64,000 nucleotides of DNA from Alphaproteobacteria bacterium (GTDB taxonomy: Bacteria > Pseudomonadota > Alphaproteobacteria > Bin65): contig JAJFFJ010000040.1 of the NCBI GenBank assembly GCA_021776685.1, positions 1 to 64,000 on the forward strand. Direction: 5' to 3'. This document shows positions 49,356 to 58,577 of the stretch, in pieces. The notes under the pieces were generated by a model. It had not been told where the DNA came from and did not search any database. It worked only from the letters and a program-made list of their open reading frames with translations. The translations under genes were made by a program, and so were the position numbers. Position 1 is the stretch's first letter, and each line of letters starts with the position of its first letter.

Positions 49356-49503
49356 TCTGGCGCGATCAAGTTAGGTGACGGAAACCGGCAATTCTGCCGT
49401 ATGATGACCAAAGGCACGGATCACCGCATGTTCTGGGCCCAGGTCGGCGTTTAGCCAAATTCGGCGTGCGCCAATTTTCGCTCAAATCAGGAAATCGCTC
49501 AGT

Positions 49504-51210
49504 ATGCCGAAAATCGTAAAACTCGCCGCCGCGGTGCTGGTTACCACCGTCGTCATCAGCGCGTGCGAGGAGGGGCCGCCGGCCGGCGCTGCCATCGAGC
49601 CGCGCAATACCTTCGGCGCATATCTCTCAGCACTGCATGCAGACCGGCGAAATCAGGCAACTGAAGCGGCCCGCCGGTATGCGGCAGCCTTGGCTGCCGA
49701 TCCGAACAATCCCCGCCTGCGCCGACAGACCTTTTATGCCTCCATGCGCGCAGGTGAAGTTGGCCGGGCCATCGAACTGGCCAAGAAGATCACGGCTGTC
49801 GAGCCGACCTATATGCCGGCGGTCCTGGCGTTGTTGACGGACGGGATGAAGCGCGGCGAATACAAGGAAGCGCTGAAATGGGCCGGTAAGTTGCCGGCCA
49901 GCGGTTCACTCGGCTTCGTGCGCGTGGTCGCCCGGGCCTGGGCGCTTGTCGGCGCCAATGAGGCGAAGCAGGCTCTGGCCGAGATCGACAAGCTGAAGGA
50001 CCGGCGCGGGTTACGCATGTTTCATTCCCTGCATCGCGGCTTGATGCTGGACGTGCTCGGCCGTGGGAAGGAAGCGGCCACCTGGTATGCTGCGGCCTAC
50101 AAAGCCCAGTCCTCTCCAGCGATTCGATTTATTCAGGCGGCGGCCTCGGGCCTGGTTCGCGCAGGTGACAAACCCGCGGCGCTGAAGATGATCGGGTCCT
50201 ACGAATTCTCGCGGGGCGACAGCTTTGCGATGACCCATCTCCGCCGCACCATCGCCAAGAGCGACACGCCAGATGCGCTCGTGCCGGACGCGCGGGAAGG
50301 CTTTGCGGAGTTGCTGATGAATCTGGCCAGCGCGATGGTGCAAGACAACAGGGCCAGACCGGCGTTGATGTGGGCGCAGGCATCCTTGTATCTGCGTCCC
50401 CAGAATGGGGCGTCCATCTATCTGGTTGGCGATATTCAGAGAAGTCTGGGCCAACACCTGGCCGCGATCGAAACACTTGGGCGCGTGAAAACCAGTGACC
50501 CGTTCTCCTGGGAAGCCGGTAAATCCATTGTCAGCAGTCTGGCAGCGCTGGACCGAAAGCTGGAAGCGGAAAAACTGCTCGAGGAAATGGCCGGACGCGA
50601 AACGAAACGCTGGGATGTCCTGGCAATGCTGGGCAACCTGCATCGCGGGCTCAGAAAGTGGCCTGAAGCGATCAAGGCCTATGACCGTGCGATCGGGCGT
50701 ATTGAGAAGCCGAAGGAAGGCCACTGGAACCTGTTCTTCGCCCGCGCTGTCGCTTTCGAGCGCGCCAAGCAGTGGCCAAAAGCGGAACGTGATTTCCGGA
50801 TGGCCCTCAAGCTGCGTCCAGACCAGCCTGCGGTGCTCAACTATCTTGCCTATTCCTGGGTCGACCGGAAGGAGAACCTCAAGGAAGCGCTGGCGATGCT
50901 CCGCAAGGCCGTCAGGTTGAGGCCCCGGGATGGTGCGATCATCGACTCGCTGGGCTGGGCATATTACCGGCTGGGGCAGTTTTCCCGGTCCGTGCGCATC
51001 CTTGAGCGCGCCGTGACGCTGTCGCCGCGCAATTGGGAAATCAACGACCATTTGGGCGATGCCTACTGGCGCACCGGGCGCGTGACCGAAGCCCGGCATC
51101 AGTGGCGGCGGGCCCAGTCGATGCAGCCTGACAAGTCGGTTCTGATCAAGATCAAGGAAAAGCTCCAGCGCGGCCTGCCGGCGCTCAAGCCGTCCGAACC
51201 GGGTCAGTAG
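49504..51210 (+). CDS. TPR-repeat lipoprotein
   Basis: The 568-residue protein has a signal peptide and lipobox VISAC (C21). It is almost entirely TPR-like helix pairs with a clear run near the C-terminus (RPDQPAVLNYLAYSWVDR and RDGAIIDSLGWAYYRLGQ). It resembles proteins that scaffold envelope complexes or LPS/peptidoglycan synthesis. It lies 8 bp before ispE and may be cotranscribed. Confidence 0.88.
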   Translation: MPKIVKLAAAVLVTTVVISACEEGPPAGAAIEPRNTFGAYLSALHADRRNQATEAARRYAAALAADPNNPRLRRQTFYASMRAGEVGRAIELAKKITAVEPTYMPAVLALLTDGMKRGEYKEALKWAGKLPASGSLGFVRVVARAWALVGANEAKQALAEIDKLKDRRGLRMFHSLHRGLMLDVLGRGKEAATWYAAAYKAQSSPAIRFIQAAASGLVRAGDKPAALKMIGSYEFSRGDSFAMTHLRRTIAKSDTPDALVPDAREGFAELLMNLASAMVQDNRARPALMWAQASLYLRPQNGASIYLVGDIQRSLGQHLAAIETLGRVKTSDPFSWEAGKSIVSSLAALDRKLEAEKLLEEMAGRETKRWDVLAMLGNLHRGLRKWPEAIKAYDRAIGRIEKPKEGHWNLFFARAVAFERAKQWPKAERDFRMALKLRPDQPAVLNYLAYSWVDRKENLKEALAMLRKAVRLRPRDGAIIDSLGWAYYRLGQFSRSVRILERAVTLSPRNWEINDHLGDAYWRTGRVTEARHQWRRAQSMQPDKSVLIKIKEKLQRGLPALKPSEPGQ

Positions 51211-51218
51211 GCGCCGCC

Positions 51219-52133
51219 GTGACGGCAGAGACCGGGGGACAGGTCACTGTCGCCGCGCCGGCGAAGCTCAACCTCTATCTCCACGTTATTGGCCGCCGGG
51301 ACGATGGTTTCCATCTGCTCGACAGCCTGGTGTGCTTTGCGGCGACCCACGACACGTTGATTGTGACGCCGGCGGCAGGGCTTCACCTCGCCATCACGGG
51401 GCCCAGCGCGGGGGCGCTGCAATCCGAACCGAACAATCTGGTGATGCGCGCCGCGCGGCTGCTGGCCGGAGAGGCGGGCATCGAGCCCAATGCACAGATG
51501 ACACTGATCAAGCGCCTGCCCGTCGCGGCAGGGATTGGCGGCGGGTCGGCGGATGCGGCGGCGGCGCTGCAGGGGCTGGCCCGGCTGTGGGGCCTGGCGA
51601 TTGATGGGGCGATCTTGAACGATTTGGCTGGTCAGCTCGGGGCGGATGTTCCGGTTTGTCTGCGCGGCACTGCTGCATTCGTGGGGGGTATTGGCGAAGA
51701 ATTGGATGACACACCTGCCCTTCCTTCTGCGCCCCTGTTGCTGATCAATCCGGGTGCTGCGTTGTCGACCCCCACGGTCTTTGGCTCGCGCAGTGGCCCT
51801 TTTGGCGCCGCCGACCGCTTCTCGGAATCACCTGCCGATGTGGCGGCGTTGGCCGGCCTATTGGCGCAGCGCCATAACGGTCTGACCGAGGCGGCGGTGC
51901 AGCTGCAGCCGGTGGTGCAGGAGTGCCTGTCTGCCATCGCCAATCGGCCAGGGGCGTTGCTTGCGCGCATGTCCGGCAGTGGCGCCACTTGCTTTGGTTT
52001 GTTTCAGGACGGCGACGCCTGCGCTGCTGCTGCTGCGCACCTGCGTGCGGTCCATCCTGACTGGTGGGTCGAAGCTACGGAATTGCTGACAGATGCCCGC
52101 GAGCTGACGCCGGATCTGGAAAACGGCGCCTAG
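51219..52133 (+). CDS. ispE: 4-diphosphocytidyl-2-C-methyl-D-erythritol kinase
   Basis: IspE phosphorylates CDP-methylerythritol in the MEP isoprenoid pathway. The 304-residue GHMP kinase has the N-terminal AAPAKLNLYLHVIGRRDDGFH block and the ATP loop LPVAAGIGGGSADAAA. GTG start. Its tail converges with the Sel1 protein gene 18 bp away. Confidence 0.96.
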   Translation: MTAETGGQVTVAAPAKLNLYLHVIGRRDDGFHLLDSLVCFAATHDTLIVTPAAGLHLAITGPSAGALQSEPNNLVMRAARLLAGEAGIEPNAQMTLIKRLPVAAGIGGGSADAAAALQGLARLWGLAIDGAILNDLAGQLGADVPVCLRGTAAFVGGIGEELDDTPALPSAPLLLINPGAALSTPTVFGSRSGPFGAADRFSESPADVAALAGLLAQRHNGLTEAAVQLQPVVQECLSAIANRPGALLARMSGSGATCFGLFQDGDACAAAAAHLRAVHPDWWVEATELLTDARELTPDLENGA

Positions 52134-52151
52134 GTTACGCCTGATTCGCCC

Positions 52152-53627
52152 TTAGTTTGCGGCCCGTTTTCGGGTCGGGAAGCGGCGGTGATGATCGCGC
52201 GCCATCTCGACGGCCCGGTCTTGCTGCTCCCGCTTCATGCCGATGGACATGTCCTCAACCCGCTGGGCCGCCAGACGGTGTTTCTGCTCCGCGGCCAGGA
52301 TGAACCACTTGAGCGCGCGGATCACATCCTTGGGCGCGCCGATGCCGCGCTCGTGCATCCGTCCCAGGGTATATTGGGCGTTGACCTCACCGGCCTCCGC
52401 GGCGCGCTCCAGAAACTGCCTTGCGCGGATCAGGTTCTGTTTGACGCCGCGGCCGTGCAGGAATGCCAGACCCACCTCGGTTATCGCCGGCACATAGCCC
52501 TGGTCCGCGGCGCGCCGGTAAAGCAACACTGCCTCGACGTCGTTCTTCTTCACGCCCTTGCCGCGGGCATGGAGCACGCCGAGGGCGTATTGCGCCTTGG
52601 CCAGCTTGCCTTCGCGGGCGGCTTTCCCGAACCACAACGCAGCATTTTCCAGGCTTTTGGTGACACCGCCGCCCTTCAGGTAAAGCGTTGCGAGAACATA
52701 TTGTGCACCGGGATTTCCTGCGTCCGCCGCTTTCTTGTACCAGGCCGCATTTTCCTCGGGCGGGCGTGGAAAATTCGCCGGCCGCACGCGGGCCAAATCG
52801 GTCTTCGCGCCACCCGCCGAGGGTGGATTTCCAGCTGGAGGTGCGCGTGAGGTGGGGGCGCCCGCCGTGCCACTGCCGGCAACCGCACCGGTTGCGCCAT
52901 CCTGACCGGTCGCCTCTGGCTTGGGCAGGTGCGGCAGCAGCCAGATCGCTGCCGCCACCAAGCCGAAAGTGACTACCCCCGTTGCCGCCAGCCAAGGGAT
53001 CGTTCCACGGCGCTTGGGTGCAGGCAGGGGTGCATGATCTGTCAGCATCAGGATGCCGTTGGGATCGGCATTGGCATCTACATGCGCTGCCGCGGCATGC
53101 AGTTCTGCGGTCTCAAGCTCCTGACGCCATCCGGCGACCACCTGCGCGAACCGCTCTTCCACCAGTTCACCCGCTTCCACCGGCTTGGGCGCTTCGGTAA
53201 CCGCCTCTGCTGCAATGGGAGCTTCCGCCGCTGCGGGAAGGGCGGCAGTTGGCGGCGGCGCGTGGCCGGGCTCGGGGGGCGGGGTGTATCCCGCCATCGA
53301 CCGGCGGGTGTTGTCCAGGATCGTTCGGCTCAGCCACTCGGCAACGGAAATCCCCGCTGCATCGGCGGCTGCCTGGGCACTGCGAAGGTGCCGTGTTATC
53401 GCACCCTCGGATTGGTTTTCGGGATTATCCGGGCCGGAAGCAGCCTGGCCAGGGATGATGCCGGAGCGGCGCGCATTTTCCAGAATCGTGCGGCTCAGCC
53501 ATTCCTCAAGGCTCAGGCCGGCCGCCTGCGCCGCCGCATTGGCGGCGGCCATGGTCTGCGAATCCAGTGAGGTGTAGCTCACACCCTGCTGTTTGCCCGC
53601 AGCGCTGCCGTTAAGGCCTTGATCCAT
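52152..53627 (-). CDS. Membrane Sel1-repeat protein with duplicated PodJ-like N-terminal motif
   Basis: This 491-residue protein has three parts. Residues 24-55 and 84-110 are two copies of a helix motif (AAQAAGLSLEEWLSRTI; AADAAGISVAEWLSRTI) as seen at the N-termini of PodJ-like and other alphaproteobacterial polar proteins. A Pro/Ala-rich cytoplasmic region leads to one membrane helix (about 210-233). A C-terminal set of five Sel1 repeats (about 290-470) would lie in the periplasm. It resembles PodJ-type localisation factors without the long coiled coil. The ParB-like gene next door carries the same motif. Confidence 0.85.
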   Translation of the reverse strand: MDQGLNGSAAGKQQGVSYTSLDSQTMAAANAAAQAAGLSLEEWLSRTILENARRSGIIPGQAASGPDNPENQSEGAITRHLRSAQAAADAAGISVAEWLSRTILDNTRRSMAGYTPPPEPGHAPPPTAALPAAAEAPIAAEAVTEAPKPVEAGELVEERFAQVVAGWRQELETAELHAAAAHVDANADPNGILMLTDHAPLPAPKRRGTIPWLAATGVVTFGLVAAAIWLLPHLPKPEATGQDGATGAVAGSGTAGAPTSRAPPAGNPPSAGGAKTDLARVRPANFPRPPEENAAWYKKAADAGNPGAQYVLATLYLKGGGVTKSLENAALWFGKAAREGKLAKAQYALGVLHARGKGVKKNDVEAVLLYRRAADQGYVPAITEVGLAFLHGRGVKQNLIRARQFLERAAEAGEVNAQYTLGRMHERGIGAPKDVIRALKWFILAAEQKHRLAAQRVEDMSIGMKREQQDRAVEMARDHHRRFPTRKRAAN

Positions 53628-53741
53628 TAACTACTCCGGCCAGTGTGCCCCGGTTTGGTCGGTGCAACCTTGTAGGCTTAATATGGCATAAATGGTGTCT
53701 GCGTGCCGCTTTATCGGTAAATATTCAGCGAATGCGGCTTG

Positions 53742-55139
53742 TCAATCGCCGCCCTGCAAACGGGTGAGCAACTCGATCAACTGATCTCGGCTGGTGTACT
53801 GAAGCGTCACCACACCGGTGCCGTGATTGTCGACGATCGAGACGCGTAATCCAAGAAGGTCGCGCAGGCGTTGCTCCAGAGCCGCCTCGGTCAGATCATC
53901 ACCTGCCGGACCCATATCAAAGGCTGGTTCGGCCGGTCCTGGCTCCACACCAAAGCCAGCGTCCATCGATGGCCCGATATCGAGTGACGGCTCCAGACGC
54001 TGCCCTGTCGGCGCCCGTTCTTGCGCCACCGTGTCGGCCATTCGGTTGCTGGACTGGTTGTCCCGGTTGGCCGCGGCAAGCCGCGCGACGATTCGGGGGC
54101 GCGGCGTATGACTGCGTCCGACCACCAGCGCCGCTTCTTCCGGCTCTTCTTCCACCACCGCCTGATCAAGCAGCACCGCATTCTGGTTGGACGATCGAAC
54201 CAGTTGTTCGGTCTGATAGATGTCCAGGTTGCTGCGCACGATTTCGCGCGCCACCGCTTCCGGGTTGCTTGCCCCCAGAAGGGCCCGGGCATGCAACAGG
54301 CTGATCTCGCTGGATTCCAGCAGGCCGCGCACAGAGCGCGGAAGGCTGAGAATGCGCACCATCGTCGCCACATGTGCGGGTGGCTTGCCGGCAATGCGCG
54401 AGACTTCTTCCGTGGATTTGCCAGCTTCCGTCATCAGACGCAGGTAGATGTTGGCCTCATCCACCGGTGACAGTTCCGGCCGCGCCAGTTGGTGGCTGAG
54501 GGCGAACTCGATTGCCCCCTCGTCGTCCAACTCCCGAATTTCGATCGGGACCTCCCGGATGTGGGCGCGCCGCGCCGCGTGCCATCGGTCGAGGCCGGTG
54601 ACGATCTCGTAAGCGCCCGGCTCCGTTGCGAGAGGGCGAACGATAATCGGCTCCATCCGGCCGGTTCGCCGCCAGTCGTCTACCGCCGTCTCGATATGCG
54701 CTTCCGATACGCCTCCCAGGATTCGAAGCGTACTCGGGCGAAGCGCCTTCGCCGACACATTGAGGGGTCGTCCATCCTGCCCCGTCAGCGTGGGCTCCAG
54801 GCCAGGACTATGCCGGTAGGTCTCGGCCTCCGAGTCTTCCAGGGGCACTGGCATCGGATCGACGCCGGGGAACATGCGCTCTTCTTCGTGGTCGCCCATG
54901 CGCAACGGGGCCGCCCGGCCGCCCGGCGCGGTTTCCTTCAGAATTGCCTGGTTGATGGAGCCGTGGTCCAGAGAAGCCGAGGTGCCGCTTTCCTGGAGTT
55001 CCATGGCGCTGGTGTACTTGATCAGCTGCGCCAGCCACATGTCGAGATCCATATCGGCCACGCCCGCCGCCTCTTCGGCAGCGTTGCGGGCGTCAGATGA
55101 AATTCCGACAAAGCTCCAGGATGATTTGATTTCAGTCAT
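53742..55139 (-). CDS. ParB-family protein with PodJ-like N-terminal motif (paralogue)
   Basis: This 465-residue protein shows full ParB architecture: N-terminal domain at about 130-205, HTH at about 237-275 (STEEVSRIAGKPPAHVATMVRIL), a linker, and a C-terminal dimer domain at 417-463. The CTP-binding box is altered: the usual GERR is GLDR (182-185). The N-terminal 7-40 is a SWSFVGISSDARNAAEEAAG-type motif ending WLAQLI, shared with PodJ-like proteins and with the neighbouring Sel1 protein. No parA is adjacent, so it is not the standard chromosomal ParB. No ribosome binding site is evident. Confidence 0.88.
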   Translation of the reverse strand: MTEIKSSWSFVGISSDARNAAEEAAGVADMDLDMWLAQLIKYTSAMELQESGTSASLDHGSINQAILKETAPGGRAAPLRMGDHEEERMFPGVDPMPVPLEDSEAETYRHSPGLEPTLTGQDGRPLNVSAKALRPSTLRILGGVSEAHIETAVDDWRRTGRMEPIIVRPLATEPGAYEIVTGLDRWHAARRAHIREVPIEIRELDDEGAIEFALSHQLARPELSPVDEANIYLRLMTEAGKSTEEVSRIAGKPPAHVATMVRILSLPRSVRGLLESSEISLLHARALLGASNPEAVAREIVRSNLDIYQTEQLVRSSNQNAVLLDQAVVEEEPEEAALVVGRSHTPRPRIVARLAAANRDNQSSNRMADTVAQERAPTGQRLEPSLDIGPSMDAGFGVEPGPAEPAFDMGPAGDDLTEAALEQRLRDLLGLRVSIVDNHGTGVVTLQYTSRDQLIELLTRLQGGD

Positions 55140-55253
55140 GATGTTGGTTGCGCGGTCCCCGGTTCGCGGCGGCTGAAGATACTATATTGCACCTTCGCGG
55201 CAAAGCCGAAGTCGATGTGGCGGCGGGGTCTGATTGTCGCCGGTTACCACAGG

Positions 55254-55505
55254 CTAGCGTTTGTCCTCACCTTCGGCTTTCAGTGCCTTGCACCAGCGCA
55301 CCATGGATTTGCGGACCGTGGCCAGTCGGCAGGTGTAGAGCACCTGGTCCTTCTGGATCAGCACCGATGCGGCGCGAACGCCAACCACATGGCCGCCGCC
55401 TTTCAGGAGACTCTTGTAGCTGACGCCTGGCTTTTTGACCTGCGCGGCGGCTGGCGCCGCTGTCAACACAGCAACAAGTGCGACGGGAAGCAGACGGTGG
55501 ATCAT
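55254..55505 (-). CDS. Small secreted protein of unknown function
   Basis: The 83-residue protein begins at the ATG at 55505 behind CAGGAG and has a signal peptide (cleavage after AAA at about 20). The mature part is a small Lys-rich domain with two cysteines (YTCRLA and VRWCKAL) that could form a disulfide. I do not recognise the family. It lies between the ParB-like gene and the tRNA. Confidence 0.65.
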   Translation of the reverse strand: MIHRLLPVALVAVLTAAPAAAQVKKPGVSYKSLLKGGGHVVGVRAASVLIQKDQVLYTCRLATVRKSMVRWCKALKAEGEDKR

Positions 55506-55599
55506 GCGGCATTCTCCTGATTTCATGGTCGCCAGGGTGCGGCAGCATGCGCCGGTTGCCGCCATAGGGCCAAGCGCTTATTTTCAGCGACCTTCGGGA

Positions 55600-55675
55600 T
55601 GGGGCGTAGCTCAACTGGTAGAGCACCTGGTTTTGATCCAGGAGGTTGTAGGTTCGAGTCCTACCGCCCCAGCCA
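55600..55675 (+). tRNA. tRNA-Gln (anticodon UUG)
   Basis: The sequence folds as a full cloverleaf: acceptor TGGGGCG/CGCCCCA, D-stem GCTC/GAGC, anticodon stem CCTGG/CCAGG with loop TTTTGAT and anticodon TTG at 55633-55635, T-stem GTAGG/CCTAC with loop TTCGAGT, discriminator G and encoded CCA. It reads CAA and, by wobble, CAG. Confidence 0.97.
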
Positions 55676-55709
55676 CCCCGAAACGATTGGCCGCCGATGC
55701 TTGTTCCCC

Positions 55710-56612
55710 ATGTCGAATGACACCGCACCGGCTGCCGAAAAACATGCGCCTATACAGGGCATTGCACTGATCTGCTTCGCGGTTGTGTGCTTCATCATCA
55801 TGAATACGATGGTGCGCTATCTGGGCAAGGTCGAGGGCTATCCGGTACCGGAGATCGTCTGGGGCCGGTATGTCTTCCACCTGATCCTGATTATGGTTCT
55901 GTTTCCCCGCCGCATTGGCACGCTGCTTGTCAGCGAGCGGAAAGCGCTGCAGATATTGCGCTCCACCCTTGTGCTGCTGGCGACCGTCTGCATGTTCTTC
56001 GCCGTACGTGAGATGCCGTTGGCAGATGCCGTGGCGATCGCATTCGTCGCGCCGCTCTTTGCCGTTGGGCTGTCGGCGCTGATCCTGGGCGAACAGGTGG
56101 GGTGGCGCCGCTGGGCGGCCGTGGGCGTTGGCTTTTTCGGCATGCTGATCATCGTCCGTCCCGGCGCGGGCACGCTGCAGTGGGCGGTCTTGCTGCCCAT
56201 TGGCATGGCGTTTCTCTATGCGCTCTATCAGGTGGTGACGCGGATGATCCGCGCGGCGGCCGATCCCCTGAACGCGCTGTTTTACACGGCGCTGGTCGGC
56301 GCGGTGGCTTGTACCGCCATTGTGCCTTTCTTCTGGAAGACGCCCGATCTTATGGGTTGGCTGCTGCTGATTGGCACCGGCTTTTTCGGTGGTATTGGCC
56401 ACTATGCGGTGATCCTCGCCTACGAGCGGGCGGAGGTATCGCTGGTGGCGCCCTTCGCCTATACGGAACTTTTCTGGGCCACGCTCGCCGGCTGGATGAT
56501 CTTCGGCGATTTGCCGGATGTATGGGTCTATGTGGGCGCGGCGATTATCGCGGCGGCTGGCATCTATGTGCTGCACCGTGAGCGGGTGCGCGCCCAATCC
56601 AGAATCGCCTAA
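55710..56612 (+). CDS. DMT-superfamily EamA transporter
   Basis: The 300-residue protein has ten transmembrane helices in two EamA repeats (about 15-140 and 150-290). The AVAIAFVAPLFAVGLSALILGE motif (helices 3-4) and the matching AYTELFWATLAGWMIFGD are family-typical. It exports an unknown metabolite. The ATG at 55710 is 34 bp after the tRNA; the open frame running through the tRNA is not coding. Confidence 0.9.
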   Translation: MSNDTAPAAEKHAPIQGIALICFAVVCFIIMNTMVRYLGKVEGYPVPEIVWGRYVFHLILIMVLFPRRIGTLLVSERKALQILRSTLVLLATVCMFFAVREMPLADAVAIAFVAPLFAVGLSALILGEQVGWRRWAAVGVGFFGMLIIVRPGAGTLQWAVLLPIGMAFLYALYQVVTRMIRAAADPLNALFYTALVGAVACTAIVPFFWKTPDLMGWLLLIGTGFFGGIGHYAVILAYERAEVSLVAPFAYTELFWATLAGWMIFGDLPDVWVYVGAAIIAAAGIYVLHRERVRAQSRIA

Positions 56613-56666
56613 GCCGCTGCGCCGCGCTATATCGGCATCGCGCAACAGAGACGAGGAGAATGACGC

Positions 56667-57290
56667 GTGTCCTACACCGCCGCCGACTACGGGCCTGATG
56701 TTACATTCGATGATCCCGCCTACATCCACCCGAGCGTGCAGATCTACGGCAAGGTCGCATTGCAAAAGGGCGCCTCGGTCTGGCCGAACGCCGTCTTGCG
56801 GGCCGAAAATCATGCAATCGATATCGGCGAGAACACGAACATCCAGGACCTGGTGATGGTTCACGTCGGTTATTCCACGCCCACCCTCGTCGGCAAGAAT
56901 TGCTCCATAACCCACCGGGTTGTGCTGCACGGTTGCGATATTGGCGACAACTGTCTGATCGGCATCGGCGCGATCCTGATGGATGGCTCGAAGGTGGGCC
57001 ATAACTCGATCCTGGGCGCGGGGGCCATGCTGACAGACGGGCAGGAAATCCCGCCCAATTCCATCGCGGTCGGCGCGCCGGCCAGGGTGATCAAGACACG
57101 CAACAACTATGTGGCCAACGTCTGGAACGCCTGGATCTACGCCGTCAACGCCCAGGCCTTTCGAGAGGGCTTTCACCGCCGTTGGGATGAGGAGGTGTTT
57201 CCGCCGGAGGCCGCGGAGAAGCGTGCGGAGATCCAGGCTGAATTCGACGCACTGAAAGCCGCCGGCGACCCCATCGCGGCAGACGGATAG
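56667..57290 (+). CDS. Gamma-carbonic anhydrase family protein
   Basis: This 207-residue left-handed beta-helix protein has hexapeptide repeats and the three zinc-type histidines in MVHVGYSTP, ITHRVVLHGC, with the family NIQDL glutamine. Members are related to CaiE/PaaY and to the gamma-CAs of complex I. Catalytic activity is not guaranteed. The GTG start has GAGGAG eight bases upstream. Confidence 0.88.
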   Translation: MSYTAADYGPDVTFDDPAYIHPSVQIYGKVALQKGASVWPNAVLRAENHAIDIGENTNIQDLVMVHVGYSTPTLVGKNCSITHRVVLHGCDIGDNCLIGIGAILMDGSKVGHNSILGAGAMLTDGQEIPPNSIAVGAPARVIKTRNNYVANVWNAWIYAVNAQAFREGFHRRWDEEVFPPEAAEKRAEIQAEFDALKAAGDPIAADG

Positions 57291-57301
57291 GCTTCCAGAC
57301 C

Positions 57302-58576
57302 TCACTTGTGCGGGCCACCGGTGATCAGCCGCATGCCCTTCTTGAAGGTGATATAGGCCCAGATCCAGTCCGCCATCACCGCGATCTTGTTGCGGAAGCC
57401 AATCAGGAAATAGACGTGGGCCAGGCCCCAGAGCAGCCAGGCGAGGAAGCCTTTTGGCCTCCACCAGCCGAAGTCGATGACGGCTGACGATCGGCCGATG
57501 GTGGCCAGGTTGCCGGCATGCTTGTAGCGGAACGCCTCCGGCTTGCGGCCAGCCACCCGCGCCATAATTGCCTTCGCTGCGTAGATCCCCATCTGCTTGG
57601 CGGCGGGTGCGACGCCAGGTATGGGCTGTCCGTCTTTCCACGGCACATGGGCGGTGTCGCCAACGGCAAAAATGTCCGGGTGATCCGGTACGCTCAGATC
57701 CGGCCCCACCAGGATGCGTCCGGCGCGGTCGGACTCCGCATCGAGCCAGCGGTGCGCTTCCGATGCACGGACGCCGGCAGCCCACAGCACAGTACGGCTT
57801 TCGATGCGCGCGCCGCCCACGGCCACGCCGGTCTCGTCCACCTCTTCTACGAAATCGCCGGTCCGCACCTCGACCCCGAGCTTCGCCAACGCCCGGGTAG
57901 CGTAGGCGGAGAGATTTTCCGGCAACGCCGGCAGAATTCGGGGGCCGCCTTCGAGCAACACCACGCGGGAGGTGGTGGTGTCGATCCGGCGGAAGTCTTT
58001 TGCAATCACCCGGCGGGCCAGTTCCGCAATGGCGCCTGCGAGTTCCACTCCGGTTGGGCCACCACCCACGATGACAAAGTTCAGGCAGCGCCGTTGCTCC
58101 GCGGGATCCTCGGCCTGCTCGGCCTGTTCGAAGGCGAGCAGAATGCGGGCGCGCATCGATGTGGCGTCGTCGACGGACTTGAGCCCCGGCGCGAACGCCT
58201 CCCAGTCCGGGTTCGGATAGGCGTGCTTCGCCCCGGTGGCGAGGATCAGATAGTCGTAGCCAACCTCGCGGTCGTCGACCTTGAGAAGCTTCCGCGCCGT
58301 GTCCACGCTCTGCACCCGGCCGAGCAACACGGAGGTGTTGGCCTGGCTGCGGACGATGTGGCGGATCGGGGCGGCGATGTCGGCGGGGGACAGGCCGGCG
58401 GTTGCCACCTGGTAGAGCAGCGGCTGGAAAAGGTGATAGTTGCGGCGGTCGATCAGGGTGACCCGGACAGGCGCTTTCCGCAATTGGCGCGCCGCCGTGA
58501 GGCCGCCAAATCCGGCGCCGACGATCACCACATGGGGTCGTTCGTCCCGTTGCGCACTAGCGCTGTCGCCAGTCAT
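57302..58576 (-). CDS. ndh: Type II NADH:quinone oxidoreductase (NDH-2)
   Basis: The 424-residue FAD protein has two dinucleotide-binding motifs: VIVGAGFGGLTAAR at the N-terminus and VIVGGGPTGVELAG in the middle. The YHLFQPLLYQVATAGLSP block and the conserved AVGDTAH late in the chain are typical. A C-terminal amphipathic/hydrophobic helix anchors it to the membrane. It oxidises NADH without proton pumping. It lies 11 bp from the convergent carbonic anhydrase. Confidence 0.94.
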   Translation of the reverse strand: MTGDSASAQRDERPHVVIVGAGFGGLTAARQLRKAPVRVTLIDRRNYHLFQPLLYQVATAGLSPADIAAPIRHIVRSQANTSVLLGRVQSVDTARKLLKVDDREVGYDYLILATGAKHAYPNPDWEAFAPGLKSVDDATSMRARILLAFEQAEQAEDPAEQRRCLNFVIVGGGPTGVELAGAIAELARRVIAKDFRRIDTTTSRVVLLEGGPRILPALPENLSAYATRALAKLGVEVRTGDFVEEVDETGVAVGGARIESRTVLWAAGVRASEAHRWLDAESDRAGRILVGPDLSVPDHPDIFAVGDTAHVPWKDGQPIPGVAPAAKQMGIYAAKAIMARVAGRKPEAFRYKHAGNLATIGRSSAVIDFGWWRPKGFLAWLLWGLAHVYFLIGFRNKIAVMADWIWAYITFKKGMRLITGGPHK

Positions 58577-58577
58577 C

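Noticed and set aside
55611-57785. Very long minus-strand open frame of 724 codons
   Set aside because: It runs antisense to the tRNA, the EamA transporter and the carbonic anhydrase and into ndh in another frame. The product is His/Arg/Asp-rich without domain structure.
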